Shown here in pieces: positions 23,209 through 34,829 of a DNA stretch of 64,000 nt. The position numbers were made by a program, and so were the translations under genes. Below the pieces are notes generated by a model. It saw nothing but the letters and a program-made list of their open reading frames with translations. It was not told the DNA's origin and did not search any database. Position 1 is the first letter of the stretch. The number at the start of each line of letters is the position of its first letter. The stretch comes from Meloidogyne chitwoodi (lineage: Eukaryota; Nematoda; Chromadorea; Rhabditida; Meloidogynidae), in the NCBI GenBank assembly GCA_015183035.1, contig JACZZP010000002.1, positions 1,674,001 to 1,738,000 of the forward strand, read 5' to 3'.

Positions 23209-26200
23209 ATGCCCAAAAATTTTGCACTTCTTAAACGAAGCGAAAACCAGCGAATTTCTAGGCGTCGATTACAAGAAAGTTCATCAGTCTCGTCAACTTT
23301 GTCTTCCGGTGAAGATGAAAAGACCGAATTGTCGACTCTTGACTTTAGTTGGAAAGACCAGGATTGGGCACCTTCGCTTTCAGCTGTTTTTAAGGTTTTT
23401 TGAAAATTTAATTTAGGAAATAAATCAACCTCTTCTGCTTTATTCTTTGAAGGTCTGAGACAGAATATTTCTATTTTTGATTATATTTAAAAATAATTTC
23501 TTTCTTTTTAGATTCTTTTTTCAATTAGACTCTCAGCGTCAGTTTGGAGCATAATTTCTGATTGTGATGAAGTTTATAATTATTGGGAACCTTTACATCT
23601 TATTTTATTTAAACGTGGCTTTCAAACATGGGAATATTCTCCTATTTATGCAATTCGGTTATTTTTTTATTTTTAATAAAAAAATATATTTTTATTCAGT
23701 TCTTGGTTGTATATTATTTTATATGCTGCTCCAGCTAAATTTTTAATTTTATTTTTTCCGGAATCTAAAGTTGCACTCTTTTTCTCACTTCGTTTCTTAA
23801 TTAGGTTTTATTTAAAATATTTTCTTAATTTTTTTCCAATTTTATTAGTCTTTTTACATTATTTTCTGAATTGGTTTTTTATCGGGCTATTTGTCAACGT
23901 ATTTCAAATTCAATTGGAAGAACTTTTATTTTATTTAGTATGTTTTCTAGTGCAATGTTTGGAGCTAGTTGTGCTTTTTTACCCTCCTCTTTTAGCATGG
24001 TAAAACCTTAAAATTATATTATTAATATATATATTATTATTATTTTTCTTATTTTTATGCTCTCAATGCTTTTGCTTCTGCCTTTTATTTATTTGAATAT
24101 TGGTATAATTTAAAAATTTATTTAATATTTATATAAATGATTAATTATTAAAAAATGTTACTAAAACATAATTCGCAAAATTTAAGGATTTAAGTGAAAT
24201 ATAATTATTAAATTTTAAATTTATTTTTAGGTCATTTTCAATTTTTTGTTCAGCTGTTAGTGCCCTTCTCGGTTGGCCATTTGCTGCTATTCTTGGATTA
24301 CCAATTGTAATGGAAATGTTAATTATTAGAAGAAGAAAATTTGCTACTAAATTTATAATTTTTACCCTTTTGTTTGGAATATTTCTTTGTTTATTACTTT
24401 TTATTGTTGATACATACTTCTTTGGAAGACCAGTTCTTGCACCTTTAAATATTGTTCTCTACAATGTTTTTTCTAGAAATGGGCCAAATCTTTATGGGTT
24501 TGTTTTATTTTAATTTTATTTTTTTTAATTTTTAGGATAGAACCAATTTCTTTTTATTTTCGAAATTTGGCTTTAAATTTTAATATTGTATTCATTTTGT
24601 TTATTTTATCAATTTTCCTTTGTTTATTATTTGTATTTATTCAACAAACAAATATAAAATACAAAAAAGATGACAAACCATTATTATTAAATATTAATTA
24701 TTTTGAAAGTATTTTAGAAGAAATATTCTTAAATTATTTTTAATTATTATTTAGATTATTCTTTAAAACAATGGGAAAGATTTAAACCTTTATTTTTTCT
24801 TGCAATGACAGCAGTTCTTTGGATGTTAATTTTTATGTTACAACCACATAAAGAGGTTTTTTATATTATTTAAATAATTTAAAAAATGTTCTAGGAACGT
24901 TTTCTTTTTCCAATTTATCCACATATTTGTTTATTAGCAGCATTTTGTTTGGATTATTTGTGTAGAATTTTAAATAAAACAAAATTTGCAACTAAATTTT
25001 ATATTGCCATTCTTATCATTTTTATTATTACAAGTTTTTCACGTATTGCTGCATTACATCGAAATTATTCGGGATTGTTGGATACTTATAAAGAATTTAA
25101 CAATAAAATATTTTCTTCAGAATTTATGTTATCAAAAGTAATTTTTTAATTTTAATTTATTAATATTAAATTTTAAGGAAAAAAATAATTCAACAAAAAT
25201 GCCAGTAATTAGGCTATGTATTGGGAAAGAATGGCATCGTTTTCCCTCTTCATTTTTCTTACCAGAAAATGGAAGAAACAATAGAGAAATTGAAATGCGT
25301 TTTATTAGGAGTGAATTTAGAGCCATTTTACCAGATATTTTTCCAAAAGGATTAACTATTTCTGAAATTACACAAAAAGTGCCTATTCATCAAAATGATG
25401 AGAATCGTGAGCAAATGGAGAGATATGTGCCTTTGAATTCCTGTAATTTTTTAATTGATTTTGCTGGCATGGATCCGACTGAATTTGAACCAGATTATTC
25501 AAAAATGGTGGGTTATCTAATTACTTAAATTAATTTATTTTATTTAAAATTGGGAATATTTTCAAAGATTATTTATTATAATATAAAAAATATATAAATA
25601 TCTGGGAAGGAATAATTAAAAAATATGGGAAAATTATAAATATTAAATAAATAAAAAAACCAAAATTATATCTGGAAATACATAAATTTATTGTCTTTAT
25701 GACCAGTTATCCTCTTCTTCATCACATGATTCACATTCTAAATGTCGATAACCCAAAAAGTCATATCTTGTTATTTTTATAATTTTATAAGGTAAATCAT
25801 CCCACCATTTCTTCCAAATTTTTTCATTTCCTTTATTTTCACTCTTCTCTTCTGGTAATTTTAAATTCTTTTTGTTAGTTAAGTTCAATTCATTTTTATC
25901 TTTATCGCATTCTATTAAAGATGTCGAAGCAATTATAAAAATTTTTTGTTGAGTATTTTCTTCTTATTTTAATTAACGAATCACGATAGTGATCTTTTAT
26001 TGTTGTAATCATTTCTTTCTTTTTTAATCCACTAAAAAATCTTTCTTTTTTACATTCATTATTATATTAAAATTAACCTTGTATAAATATTTATTTTAGC
26101 CATTTCTTTTTGCAATTCAATATCACTCATAGATTCTAGAAATTCGAAAAGGTATTCAATACGTTCATTTTTCATTTTTGTCTGAAATAAAATTAATTTA

Positions 26201-26635
26201 ATAAAATAACTAATTTAACTTCTGAATAGTAGGTTATTTGATAATTTTTTTTTAGTTGACGTTTTGAAATATTTTGCATTAGTTACCATTTTAACATTTT
26301 TAATAAAACGCCATATTTTATTTAACCAAAAATGGATATATTATAATCGAACTGCAATTCATTTATATACGTGTTAATTTTCTATTACTCTTTTTTATGA
26401 TTACGCAAATTACTATTCATTTCAAATCTGACGAATTTTAATTAATTAAAATGTTTTATGACGTGTACTTTAATATAATTTATTTCAGGATGGATTCCAG
26501 TCAATTATTCAGAACCGTGTTCTTCTCTCTGCTAACTCCCATCCGTTTTTTAGAGCGTTTTACATTCCTTTCACGCCCGATGAATTTCTTAAATTTGGCA
26601 CTATGCATGTATTGCATAATAAATTAAATAAATAA
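23209..26635 (+). CDS. ALG9: ALG9-like alpha-1,2-mannosyltransferase
   Basis: About ten exons of a GT22 polytopic ER membrane enzyme. After MPKNFALLKRSENQRISRRR comes the signature SDCDEVYNYWEPLHLILF (family D.DE.FNYWEP), then QTWEYSPIYAIRSWLY, many membrane helices, FFGRPVLAPLNIVLYNVF, and RFLFPIYPHICLLAAF. The luminal end has IGKEWHRFPSSFFLP and PFFRAFYIPFTPDEF as in human ALG9. ALG9 adds mannoses to dolichol-linked oligosaccharide for N-glycosylation. The last intron (about 25,506-26,488) is far longer than the others and contains an antisense gene. Exon joins were read by eye, so some boundaries are approximate. Confidence 0.92.
25697..26175 (-). CDS. Unknown small protein gene nested antisense in ALG9 intron
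   Basis: First exon MKNERIEYLFEFLESMSDIE, LQKEMAKINIYT, then intron and GLKKKEMITTIKDHYR. The second long open stretch reads IFIIASTSLIECDKDKNELN, a basic/acidic region, KIWKKWWDDLPYKIIKITRY, DFLGYRHLECESCDEEEDNW then stop. The two halves are in different frames around 25,950-25,970. They join in frame only if a 22-nt GT...AG segment is removed or one base is lost from an A-run. No family was recognised; the first part is helical and lightly SAP-like. The gene may be real with an odd junction, or decaying. Confidence 0.45.
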
Positions 26636-26795
26636 TTGGATCTTTTAATTTTATTTCTTGTTTTTTATAAAAATTATTAGTTATTTATTTACCATTTGCA
26701 TATATTGATTGTTAAATCATTTTTTATTTTTTAATTTCTTAAATACAATTTTAGACATATTTTGTTTTGGCTAATTTGTAAATTTTGTTAAATAA

Positions 26796-27181
26796 ATGGC
26801 TCCAAAGCAGCGAATGAATGTTGCCAATCAAGCCTTCAGCAAAAATGTTGTGTCTCGGGGAAATGTAGCCAAATCGATGAAACCAGAACAAAACAAATAT
26901 GCGGCTGCTCCTTGGCTTATTGGAATTTTTGTATGCTTTTAAATTTTTAAATACATGTTATATTTTTATTTTAAATTAAGGTCTTTGTCGTGTGCGGTTC
27001 TGCTATTTTTGAGGTTTTATTTTAAATTTATTTAGAAATTTAATAATGGAGGTTAAGTAACTGTGAGTTATATAATTAACAGACACGAAAATATTTTTTA
27101 GAAATCCTGGACTTATAAACATTATTGTTGTTTTAAATAAAATATTTTTAGGTAGTACGATACATCAAATTGGGATTTTAA
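26796..27181 (+). CDS. SERP1: SERP1/RAMP4 stress-associated ER protein
   Basis: Three exons giving a 65-residue protein: [60 protein letters not shown], IKLGF. It aligns almost end to end with human SERP1/RAMP4 ([38 protein letters not shown]), with the same basic N-terminus and single C-terminal membrane anchor. RAMP4 associates with Sec61 and the translocating ribosome and stabilises membrane proteins under ER stress. It is 160 bp after ALG9, so the likely third member of an operon whose last two genes serve the ER. Confidence 0.95.
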
Positions 27182-27572
27182 TAATTTCAATTTATGAGAG
27201 TGAACAAACTGAGGAGATTTCATGATGAAAACAAAAACCTACGTTGGCTGGACCGTATTTTTAAAAATTTCTAATCTATTCTTTCCTTTATAAATGTTTT
27301 ATTATTCCATAATTTCTTCTCTTCTGACAATTATATTTGCACATAAAAAAGAAGTAAAGATTTACCTATATTATATTTTTAAATAAATAAGGATATTTAT
27401 GGATTAAGTTACTCTCAAAAAATATTTAAAAAAATGAACGTTAATTTTTATTGTGGTCTAATGAAGATATTATTTTACACATTTTTTTATTTATTAATAT
27501 AAGGATGTGATATAATAATAAAATTTTTATTAAATATTTCAAAATTATATTTTTAATTTAGAACAATTTTAT
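27182..27572. other. AT-rich intergenic region, nothing recognised
   Basis: Region between the SERP1 stop and the MITE at 27.58 kb. No open frame or repeat was noted. Confidence 0.55.
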
Positions 27573-27854
27573 GTTAAAATTATAGACCGGAATGATTCTG
27601 TTATTCGGGTAAAATGGTCTCTATCTTCGAACACACTCTCTCATTCTTTTTTATGCATCTTTGACCATTCTCCGACTCAACTCGGTCATACCCGTTTTTG
27701 ATAGCACGGCTATATTTAGCTGTGCTTTTAAAACCGGGTATGACCGGGTTGAGTCGGAAAAAGGGAAGAGTTGCATAAAAAGAAGGAAAGAGTGTGTGAA
27801 GATAAGAGACCATTTTTCCCGGTAGACAGAATCATTCCGATCTATAGTTAAAAT
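27573..27854. mobile_element. Foldback MITE, 266 bp, with 8-bp target site duplication
   Basis: Element 27,581-27,846. Its ends TATAGACCGGAATGATTCTG and CAGAATCATTCCGATCTATA are inverted with one mismatch over 20 bp (C/T at position 7). The inverted similarity continues through most of the element (ATGGTCTCT, CCGACTCAACTCGGTCATAC). Perfect 8-bp direct repeats GTTAAAAT flank it (27,573-27,580 and 27,847-27,854). The 8-bp duplication suggests a hAT-type source. It ends 28 bp past the stop side of the sugar-transferase-like gene, so lies in its 3' region. Confidence 0.88.
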
Positions 27855-27881
27855 AGTACAAAAATTTTGCTTTCAGAGAAT

Positions 27882-30193
27882 TTAAGCTACTGTGAACATA
27901 AGAATGTATCCAACCTAAAAAAATTTTAAATTTTTAAAATATAATTTAAAAAAACAAACCAAAGGTAGATAAGGCTTTAATAGAGGACCAAAACCAGGTG
28001 CACATCTTTAAATTATTTAAAATAAAAAAAAAATTAAAATAAATAAATACTTACAAAATATAATCTACTAGCCACCAATAAACTTTAAATTGAAAACGTC
28101 CCCAACTTAAACGAACAGGTCCTTTTCCAATATCAACTTTACCATTTTCCATAGCTTTTTGTGCTTTATGTACTGCTGATTTGTTACATGTACGACCATC
28201 AGATTCTTTTTTAAAAAATTATTAGAATTATTTAAAATAAATAAAACCAGTAAAGTAAAATCCAAAACGAGCCAATTGTTGTAATTTACCTATATAAATT
28301 TGTTTTTATTTTTTTTATTTTTACTCACTTCTTCCATCAGTTTCACCTTAAAAATATTTTGATTTATTTTTATTATTATTTAAACAAATATACAATCAAG
28401 TTGCATAATATGTGGTGGATTCTTCTGTTCAGTGTACATCCATTCCCATGAATTTGCAATTAAATGTGGAATATATTCACAACGAGGATTTTTCCATGTA
28501 TGACACTTTAAATAATTTAAAAATAATAATAAAATTTAAATTATAAAGTACTCCCTTCTATATTTTTAATAATTTTATTATTTCTTAATAAATAACAATG
28601 AAAGTAAAAAAGAATTATTTAATTATTAAAAAGGTATATTCTAAATATACTTGATGTATCATTATTCCCATATCTGGAGTATACCAATGTGATAATTTTG
28701 TAGAAATTGCTTCAAAAAATTTTTCCGTATATTTATTTGCTTTAACATAAAAATTAGCACCTAAAAAAATTAAAAATAAATTAAAAATAAATTAAATTTT
28801 ACCATTAACCCATTCTGCACGTTTACTATTTTCTTCATAACCAATTTGATCAAATAATAAATCATAACTAGTTTTTTGCTCCAATCCAATATCAAATAAA
28901 TTTTTACGCCAAAACTTTAAAAAAAAAATAAATTTTTTTATTAGTTTAAATTTTATTTCTACAGTATCTTGTTGTTGCATCCAAAAACTTTTTCCTTTTT
29001 TAATTAAAGCAAGAGCTAAATTAGCTCTTAAAATATAAATTAATTGATAAGGACCTTCAGCAAAACTAAATTGTTTCTAAAAATAAAAATAAATTTAAAT
29101 AATTATTAATTTAAAAAAAACATAAAGTGAAGGTGTTGGCCAATAAAATTGTTTAATATTTGGCCAATATTGTTTAAGTACTTCATGTGATTTTTGATCT
29201 AATGTAACAAAAATAAAACGTTCATGTACATCTGGAAAGATGGCTGTATTGCAGAGAAAATTACTTTAAAAATAAATATAATTTTTAAAGAAATTTTTAT
29301 TTATTTACTAACAATGTCATATTTAATGCATATTGATTTAACATTAAAATTGATGGTGGTTTGTTATTTTTGTCAATTTGTCTTAAAAGTAAATTAAACT
29401 CTTCTGATTGTTCTATTGAATTTAATGATACACTTGAACCATAATTTTTTACATAATTCATATTTATTGTAGCAGAACGAGTTTTACGAAGGACAAGACT
29501 TTTTTTAAATTAATATTAATTTTTATTTTTTTTAACTTACACGCCAATTGTAAACCAAAATAAATATGAAATATAACAGAGAAATCGATAAAAAGAAGCA
29601 GGAAAATAATGTTTTGCATAAGTACTTGGAAGTATCTGACGGAGATAATTTTTAGTTTTAAACCTAAAAATTAAATTTAAAATAAATTGAGGATGAAAAT
29701 TAATTCCAATTAAACATTACTGCCATCAGGCAACGAACCCGTGGGTAACCATTAAATGCAAGTCGGGTGCTTTAACCACTACACCACGGCATTGCTTAGG
29801 ATAAATAATATTTAAATACCTTAAATTCTTTTCTTCCTTTGTATTATTTTCTTTATGTATTTCTTCTTCATTTTTACTTATACTATTTTTTCTTTTGTAT
29901 AAATTATTATTTTCAAAAGAACTAGTAGCAATCAATGGTTGATGATTAATAATACAATTTTCATTAAAAGAAGAAGAAAAAAACATTTTTCTTTTCATTT
30001 TATTATTAAATTTATTATTTAATAATTCTTTTATATTATTATTTTCTTTATTATTAATTTGATAATAAAAATCATTATTAGAATCTTCTTTTATTTTTTC
30101 TTTATTTTTAATTAATTTATTGAATAATTGTTGTTGATTATTATTTAAAAGAGAAGAAGAATTAGTAAAATAATAATTATTTGATTTTGTCAT
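27882..30193 (-). CDS. Type II membrane nucleotide-diphospho-sugar transferase-like protein
   Basis: About a dozen exons. A long N/K-rich N-terminal region (MTKSNNYYFTNSSSLLNNNQ) precedes a membrane segment near YRFLCYISYLFWFTIGVLVL. Next comes a luminal domain with PSILMLNQYALNMTLNFLCN, ERFIFVTLDQKSHEVLKQYW, LIYILRANLALALIKKGKSF then WMMQQDTFW, AEWVNGANFYVKANKYTEKF and ANSWEWMYTEQKN. This resembles the Nucleotid_trans family (PF03407), with QQDTFW at the place of the usual acidic metal-binding motif. It likely acts in the Golgi on an unknown acceptor. The ORF continues open from the first exon into an intron through a tRNA-like sequence; the intron (29,664-29,818) should be spliced out. Confidence 0.72.
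29719..29793 (-). ncRNA. Degenerate tRNA-like sequence (pseudo-tRNA or SINE head)
   Basis: On the minus strand the sequence starts AATGCCGTGGTGTAGTGG, with a good A-box-like D arm (GTGT AGTGGTTAAA GCAC). The acceptor arms AATGCCG/TGGCAGT pair except at one position. The T arm is damaged (GGTTCGTTGCC against GGTTCGANTCC) and the anticodon stem pairs poorly, so no amino acid is assigned. It lies in an intron of the sugar-transferase-like gene, on the same strand. Confidence 0.55.
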
Positions 30194-30951
30194 TTTTTTG
30201 TTAATTAATAAGTAAAATATTTTTTTAAAAATATTTTTATTAAAATATAAGTATTTAAAATTAAATTTTTTAAAATTGATACAAAAACAAGTTGTGATAA
30301 AAACTTGTTTTTAATTATTATAAAAAGTAAAAATATATTTAGGAGGGAAAGAAAAGAATAAATAAATAAATAATTAAAATACCCCCAAAATAAAGAATAT
30401 ATTTTTAATTTTAAGAAAATAAATAAATTTTTTAATATTTTTAAATATAAATTTAAAAATAAACGAAACTTTTACTAAAATTTGAGAAAATTTATTTAAA
30501 ATATCCAAACATTATTGTATGCGAATAAATGAAAATGTTAGTGGAACGTTTTTTTTTTCTCCTTTTTCCCAAATTTTTGTTGAAAAATAATTTCAATTGA
30601 AATATTTAATCCATCAACAAATAAAAATATGTACTTGCATGAAGAGAATAATTTAACAAAAAATAAATATTTAACAAATAAATCCATAAAAATAATAAAA
30701 TTAAAATAATATTTTTTTTTTAATTTTAAATCTTTTTTATAAATTTCCTGAAAGAAAAGGAAAATTAAAAATAATTTATTTTTTTTAAAAAAATAATTAA
30801 ATATAATAAATTTAAAAAATATATATTTTAATTTAAATGATCAAAAATCATTTCAATAAACATAATAATATTGATAATTATTTATTTGTATTTATTTATA
30901 TTAAAAATAGGTTAATTAATTAAATTTAAAATTATATTTTTTATTTATTTT
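30194..30951. other. AT-rich intergenic region, no gene seen
   Basis: Very AT-rich spacer upstream of the sugar-transferase-like gene and downstream of the first transthyretin-like gene. No feature supported. Confidence 0.55.
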
Positions 30952-32014
30952 TTAAATTCCTTTTAATTCATCAATTCGTTTTTCACCTGGATATTGTAAT
31001 TGCATATTCCTTTAATTAATTAATTATATTTAATTATATTTAATTAAATTATATTTAATTAATTATATTTAATTTTAATTTAATTAAATTACATTGTTCC
31101 TAAATTATAGAGACGACGAGGTACACGTCCTAGAGTAACATATTCTTTTTTAATAAAATAATATTTAATAAATAAATAAATAAATAAAAACCTCTAGGAT
31201 ATCTTAAAGTAATTCGACGATAACCTTTCTTAAATTAAAATAAAAAATAAATAAATAAAAATATTTATTTAATTTTACTTTTCCTTCTTGATCATCACAT
31301 TTATGATAAAATTTTAAAAAAGGGTCAATATTAGCTAAAAAAAACAATTTAAAATATTTGAAGAAAAAACCTTCAGTTCCTTGATAATTAGCTGTGTTAC
31401 CCTTTAATAAATTAATTTTATTTTTAAAAATATTATTTTACCGAAATAATAAATTTTCCAGATTCATTAGTTATTGCTGTTGCTAAGGCATCATTTAATT
31501 CTTTTAAATAAAATTTATCATTTTTTGGTATTATTTAATTCAAATAAAGTTTATAAAGTTTTATTAAAGTTTTTAAGTCCTATAATTATTTTATAGAAGA
31601 AATGAGTATTAAATAATTATAAATAATATTTCATTAATTTTTATTGGACTCGTAAACTTTCTTTGGAATTATCAAAAGTTCACTTAATGCATAAAATTAA
31701 ATATAACTAATTTTTTGAAAAAACTAAAATTTATTTAAAAATATATCAATTTTATTTTATTTTATTAATTATTCTTACCATCAGAATTACTTTTAAAAAG
31801 ACGAACATAAGCACCTTTAATTGCTATTTTTCCACAAAGTAAAATACCCTCAGCCCTGGTACTTCGAGTAGAAATACTTTTATTTAATAAATTTATTTTA
31901 ATTTAATTTTAATTTAAACCTTTCAGCTAATTGTTCTGTTTCAATAGTAATATGATTTAATATTAAAAATAAATAAATAAATAGAAAAATAGAATAATAA
32001 TAAAAACAAAACAT
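30952..32014 (-). CDS. Transthyretin-like secreted protein 1
   Basis: About eight tiny exons. Hydrophobic leader MFCFYYYSIFLFIYLFLILN is a signal peptide. It is followed by STRAEGILLCGKIAIKGAYV, RLFKSNSDDELNDALATAIT, NESGKFIIS, then ANIDPFLKFYHKCDDQEGKK and GYRRITLRYPR, ending YPGEKRIDELKGI. The pattern G.L.C...(P)...V.L, the D..L....T...G.F.. block, and C near the C-terminal half fit the nematode transthyretin-like family (PF01060). These proteins are secreted, and several plant-parasite members are effectors. It is divergent from a second family member with a 429-bp gap. Confidence 0.85.
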
Positions 32015-32443
32015 TTTTTAAAAATAAACTAATAATTAATTAATTAATTAATTAAATATTGTTATTTTTAATTTATAAAATAAATAATATTAATAAAATT
32101 AATTTATAAATTGAGCTTTTTAAAATTGATAAAAATATTTAAAAAATGATAAAAAAATTACTGATAAAAGGAAATAAAAAATAAATTATAGTTATTTATT
32201 TTTAATTAATTTTCTTGTTCTTAACTATTTTATTTATTTTTATTTTTATTTAGGGACAGAATGTTTTATTTAAAAAAATAAAAAAATAATAATTAATTAT
32301 ATTTAGTTTTTTGTTTTAAAATAATGCCAGTTGGCTTTTTCTTTATTTTTTTATTAATTACTTTTTAAAAATTTTGAGAGAAGAATAATATAATTTAAAG
32401 AAAAATAAATAAATATATTTTCTTATATTTAATTAATAAATAA
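32015..32443. promoter_or_regulatory. Shared divergent promoter region of two transthyretin-like genes
   Basis: AT-rich gap between two head-to-head start codons, with TTAATTAATTAATTAA-type runs near 32,036-32,054. It must contain the start sites of both genes; no specific element is identified. Confidence 0.4.
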
Positions 32444-33242
32444 ATGTCATTTATTCCATTAATTTCATTATTATTAACACCTATTTTACTTGTTATTTTG
32501 AATAATTCAAATGTTTTTGCAATGCGGAAACAAGGGTTTTTTTTATTAAAAATAAATAAATAAATATATTTATTTTTTAGTGTAGCAATAAGTGGAAGAT
32601 TAATTTGTGGAAATACTTCAGCATTAAGTAATTCTACAAAAGTTAGAATTGTTGATATTGACACAGGTTTTATTTTATTTTTAAATTTATTTATTTTTAA
32701 AAAAAAGGTCCAGATCCAGATGACACTTTGGATGAAAAATTTGTTGATGCTACTGGGACATTTAAATTAAATGGATATACTAGAGAATTAACAGGTAATT
32801 TAATTAATTAAATTAATTAATTAAATTAAATATTTTAAAAGATATTGATCCTGTTCTTTATGTTTGGACACGATGTTATTCAGTTGAAGCTGTATTTATT
32901 AAAATATTTTATTATTAATTTTATAGATAATTAAGACTAAAAAAAGGTTTAATTGTTTTCTCATTGGGAAATTAAAATTATTATTTTTTAAATTATTTAA
33001 TTTATCCCTTATAATTATTAAATATTCTTTTTAAATTTTTTATTATTATTTATAGCCATGTCATCGCAAAATTAAATTTTTAATTCCAAAAAAGTTTATT
33101 ATCGGTGAGGAGCCAAAATTAAATGAATGGCTTGACATTGGAATAATTAATCTTCAATCAACATTTGAAGTTAATATTTTTATTTTAATTAATAAAATAA
33201 TTTTTTTAATTTAAGGATGAAAAGAGGGAATGTATTTTCTAA
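32444..33242 (+). CDS. Transthyretin-like secreted protein 2
   Basis: Six exons. Signal peptide MSFIPLISLLLTPILLVILN, then QGVAISGRLICGNTSALSNS, TKVRIVDIDTGPDPDDTLDE, FVDATGTFKLNGYTRELTDI, DPVLYVWTRCYSVEAPCHRK, IKFLIPKKFIIGEEPKLNEW, ending EDEKRECIF. It has the expected family frame: V...G.L.C, D.D..D...L, T...G.F...G, DP.L.....C, and C-term I.L. It diverges strongly from its neighbour, so the pair is old or fast-evolving. Secreted by prediction. Its stop is 88 bp from the TRUB2-like stop. Confidence 0.85.
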
Positions 33243-33330
33243 AAAAAGAAAAAGAGCTAAAAAGATAAAAAAATATTTCTTCTAACAATTTTTTAATAAA
33301 AAAATGTAAAAATTAGTTTTATTTAAAAAT

Positions 33331-34686
33331 TTAACAAATTTTATATTCTCTTCCAAAAGGTAATCTTAAACAATCTTCAGATTCTGGTAAATTTTCAGTT
33401 TCTAAATCTTCATTTGTCAATTTAAAAGTTTCTAAAAGTGTTTTTGTATTTATTTTTCCTCCAATAATAGCTTTTGTCATTTCTTCTATTTTATATTCTT
33501 CTTCTAATTCAATAATATCAGAATTTATACTTTTTTCCAAATTTTTTGCTAAAAGTTTTTCACACATAAACATATTCTTTAAAATAGATTCCAAATGAAA
33601 ATGTTTGTCTAAAAGTGCATGCTCAATTCCAAAACATCCTTGTCTTGTTCGTCTAAGTCTTCTTGTGCTGGCTACAGTTGACAAACTGCAGCCAAGTTCG
33701 TGTATAAAATCACTAAAAACAATTATATATTTTAAAAATATATTTTAAATATTACCATAAATATTGATCGGTCTCTCCAGTTATTTGGACGCATAATTTG
33801 AAATATGGAAGTTTAAAAGAATATAAATCTAATCCATAAATTAGAGGACTTCCAAGAACTCCTAAAATTAATATAAAAAGATTAATAGAGAAATATTTCA
33901 AACGTGGTCTAGGAGCACCACGCCTGGCTAGTTCAAAAGCCTGTTGACTTTGAATATTAACATTTGCAAATTCAAATGATGCCTTTTTGTATTGTAAACG
34001 TAAAAGAGAAAGTAATGTATTGAATCGATATTTTGATATATGATCTTTTAAAAAATTGAAAATTAAACTCAAATAATTAGTAAAAAATATAAATTTTATT
34101 TAAAAATAAAAAACAGACCATATTCCATTCTAGCAATAACTTTTCCCCTTATGGAATTTAGATAAGTTGCACGACCCAGTTCAGCTTCAATAAAGTATTC
34201 ATTAATCCAAGCCAAACTCCGAATAGCTTCTAGCCTATCACAACCATCATTTAGACCAAAAACTAAAATAAAAATATTAAGTGACTAAATTAAAAAGTAC
34301 CACAAACGCCAGAGCTAGAAGGTTCTAAAGGGTTTAAGGCTTCAATTTGGAACTCTTCCGGTCTAAACATTTCACCAACAATAAAAGGATGCATACTAAA
34401 ATATTATTTTATAAATATTTTGAAATTAAAAAAACAACAACCTATAATCAATTTGTTTCCGTTTTCCAACCGTTAAAAGTGCACCACTTTTATTATGAGC
34501 TTCTACAATTGGCATTTCAATAATTGGAACTGGTCTACTTATAGCAATTTCATTTGCTTGATCACAAATTTCTTTTAAGAACCATTTTTGTAAAAAAGGT
34601 AAAGGTACATCTTTAGGTTTAAATAAACAAACAATTCCATTTAATAAGGATTGTATTTCTCGGCAATTAAAAGAATATTTAGGCAT
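33331..34686 (-). CDS. TRUB2: TRUB2-like pseudouridine synthase with altered catalytic motif
   Basis: Five or six exons. Start MPKYSFNCREIQSLLNGIVC, then LFKPKDVPLPFLQKWFLKEI (the GL.A.YKPP.. block). C-terminal half SQQAFELARRGAPRPRLK, FIHELGCSLSTVASTRRLRR, TRQGCFGIEHALLDKHFHLE SIL closely matches human TRUB2 (HEIGLELKTSAVCMQVRRTR DGFFGVDDALL). The catalytic segment, HRLDAQASGVLVL in human, reads ALNPLEPSSSGVCVFG here, so the conserved Asp appears as Glu. TRUB2 works on mitochondrial RNA and mitoribosome assembly. It may have lost pseudouridylation activity or shifted role (inference). Confidence 0.82.
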
Positions 34687-34704
34687 TAATATTTGGATAA
34701 AATC

Positions 34705-34794
34705 TGAATTTTTTTCTAAATTTATACCTGACCATTTCGTCTAATGGTATTTTTACAAATTGGATCCTTTTCTTGCCAATACCTTTTGTCGCTA
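34705..34794. repeat. Dispersed repeat fragment (copy of 21.24-21.32 kb)
   Basis: CTAAATTTATACCTGACCAT onward matches the left half of the 21.23-kb repeat at about 85-90% by eye. It lies between the TRUB2 start and the left arm of the giant inverted repeat. Confidence 0.65.
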
Positions 34795-34829
34795 CTATGG
34801 AGTTGTTAATGAATTAAATGCTTCTCGAG

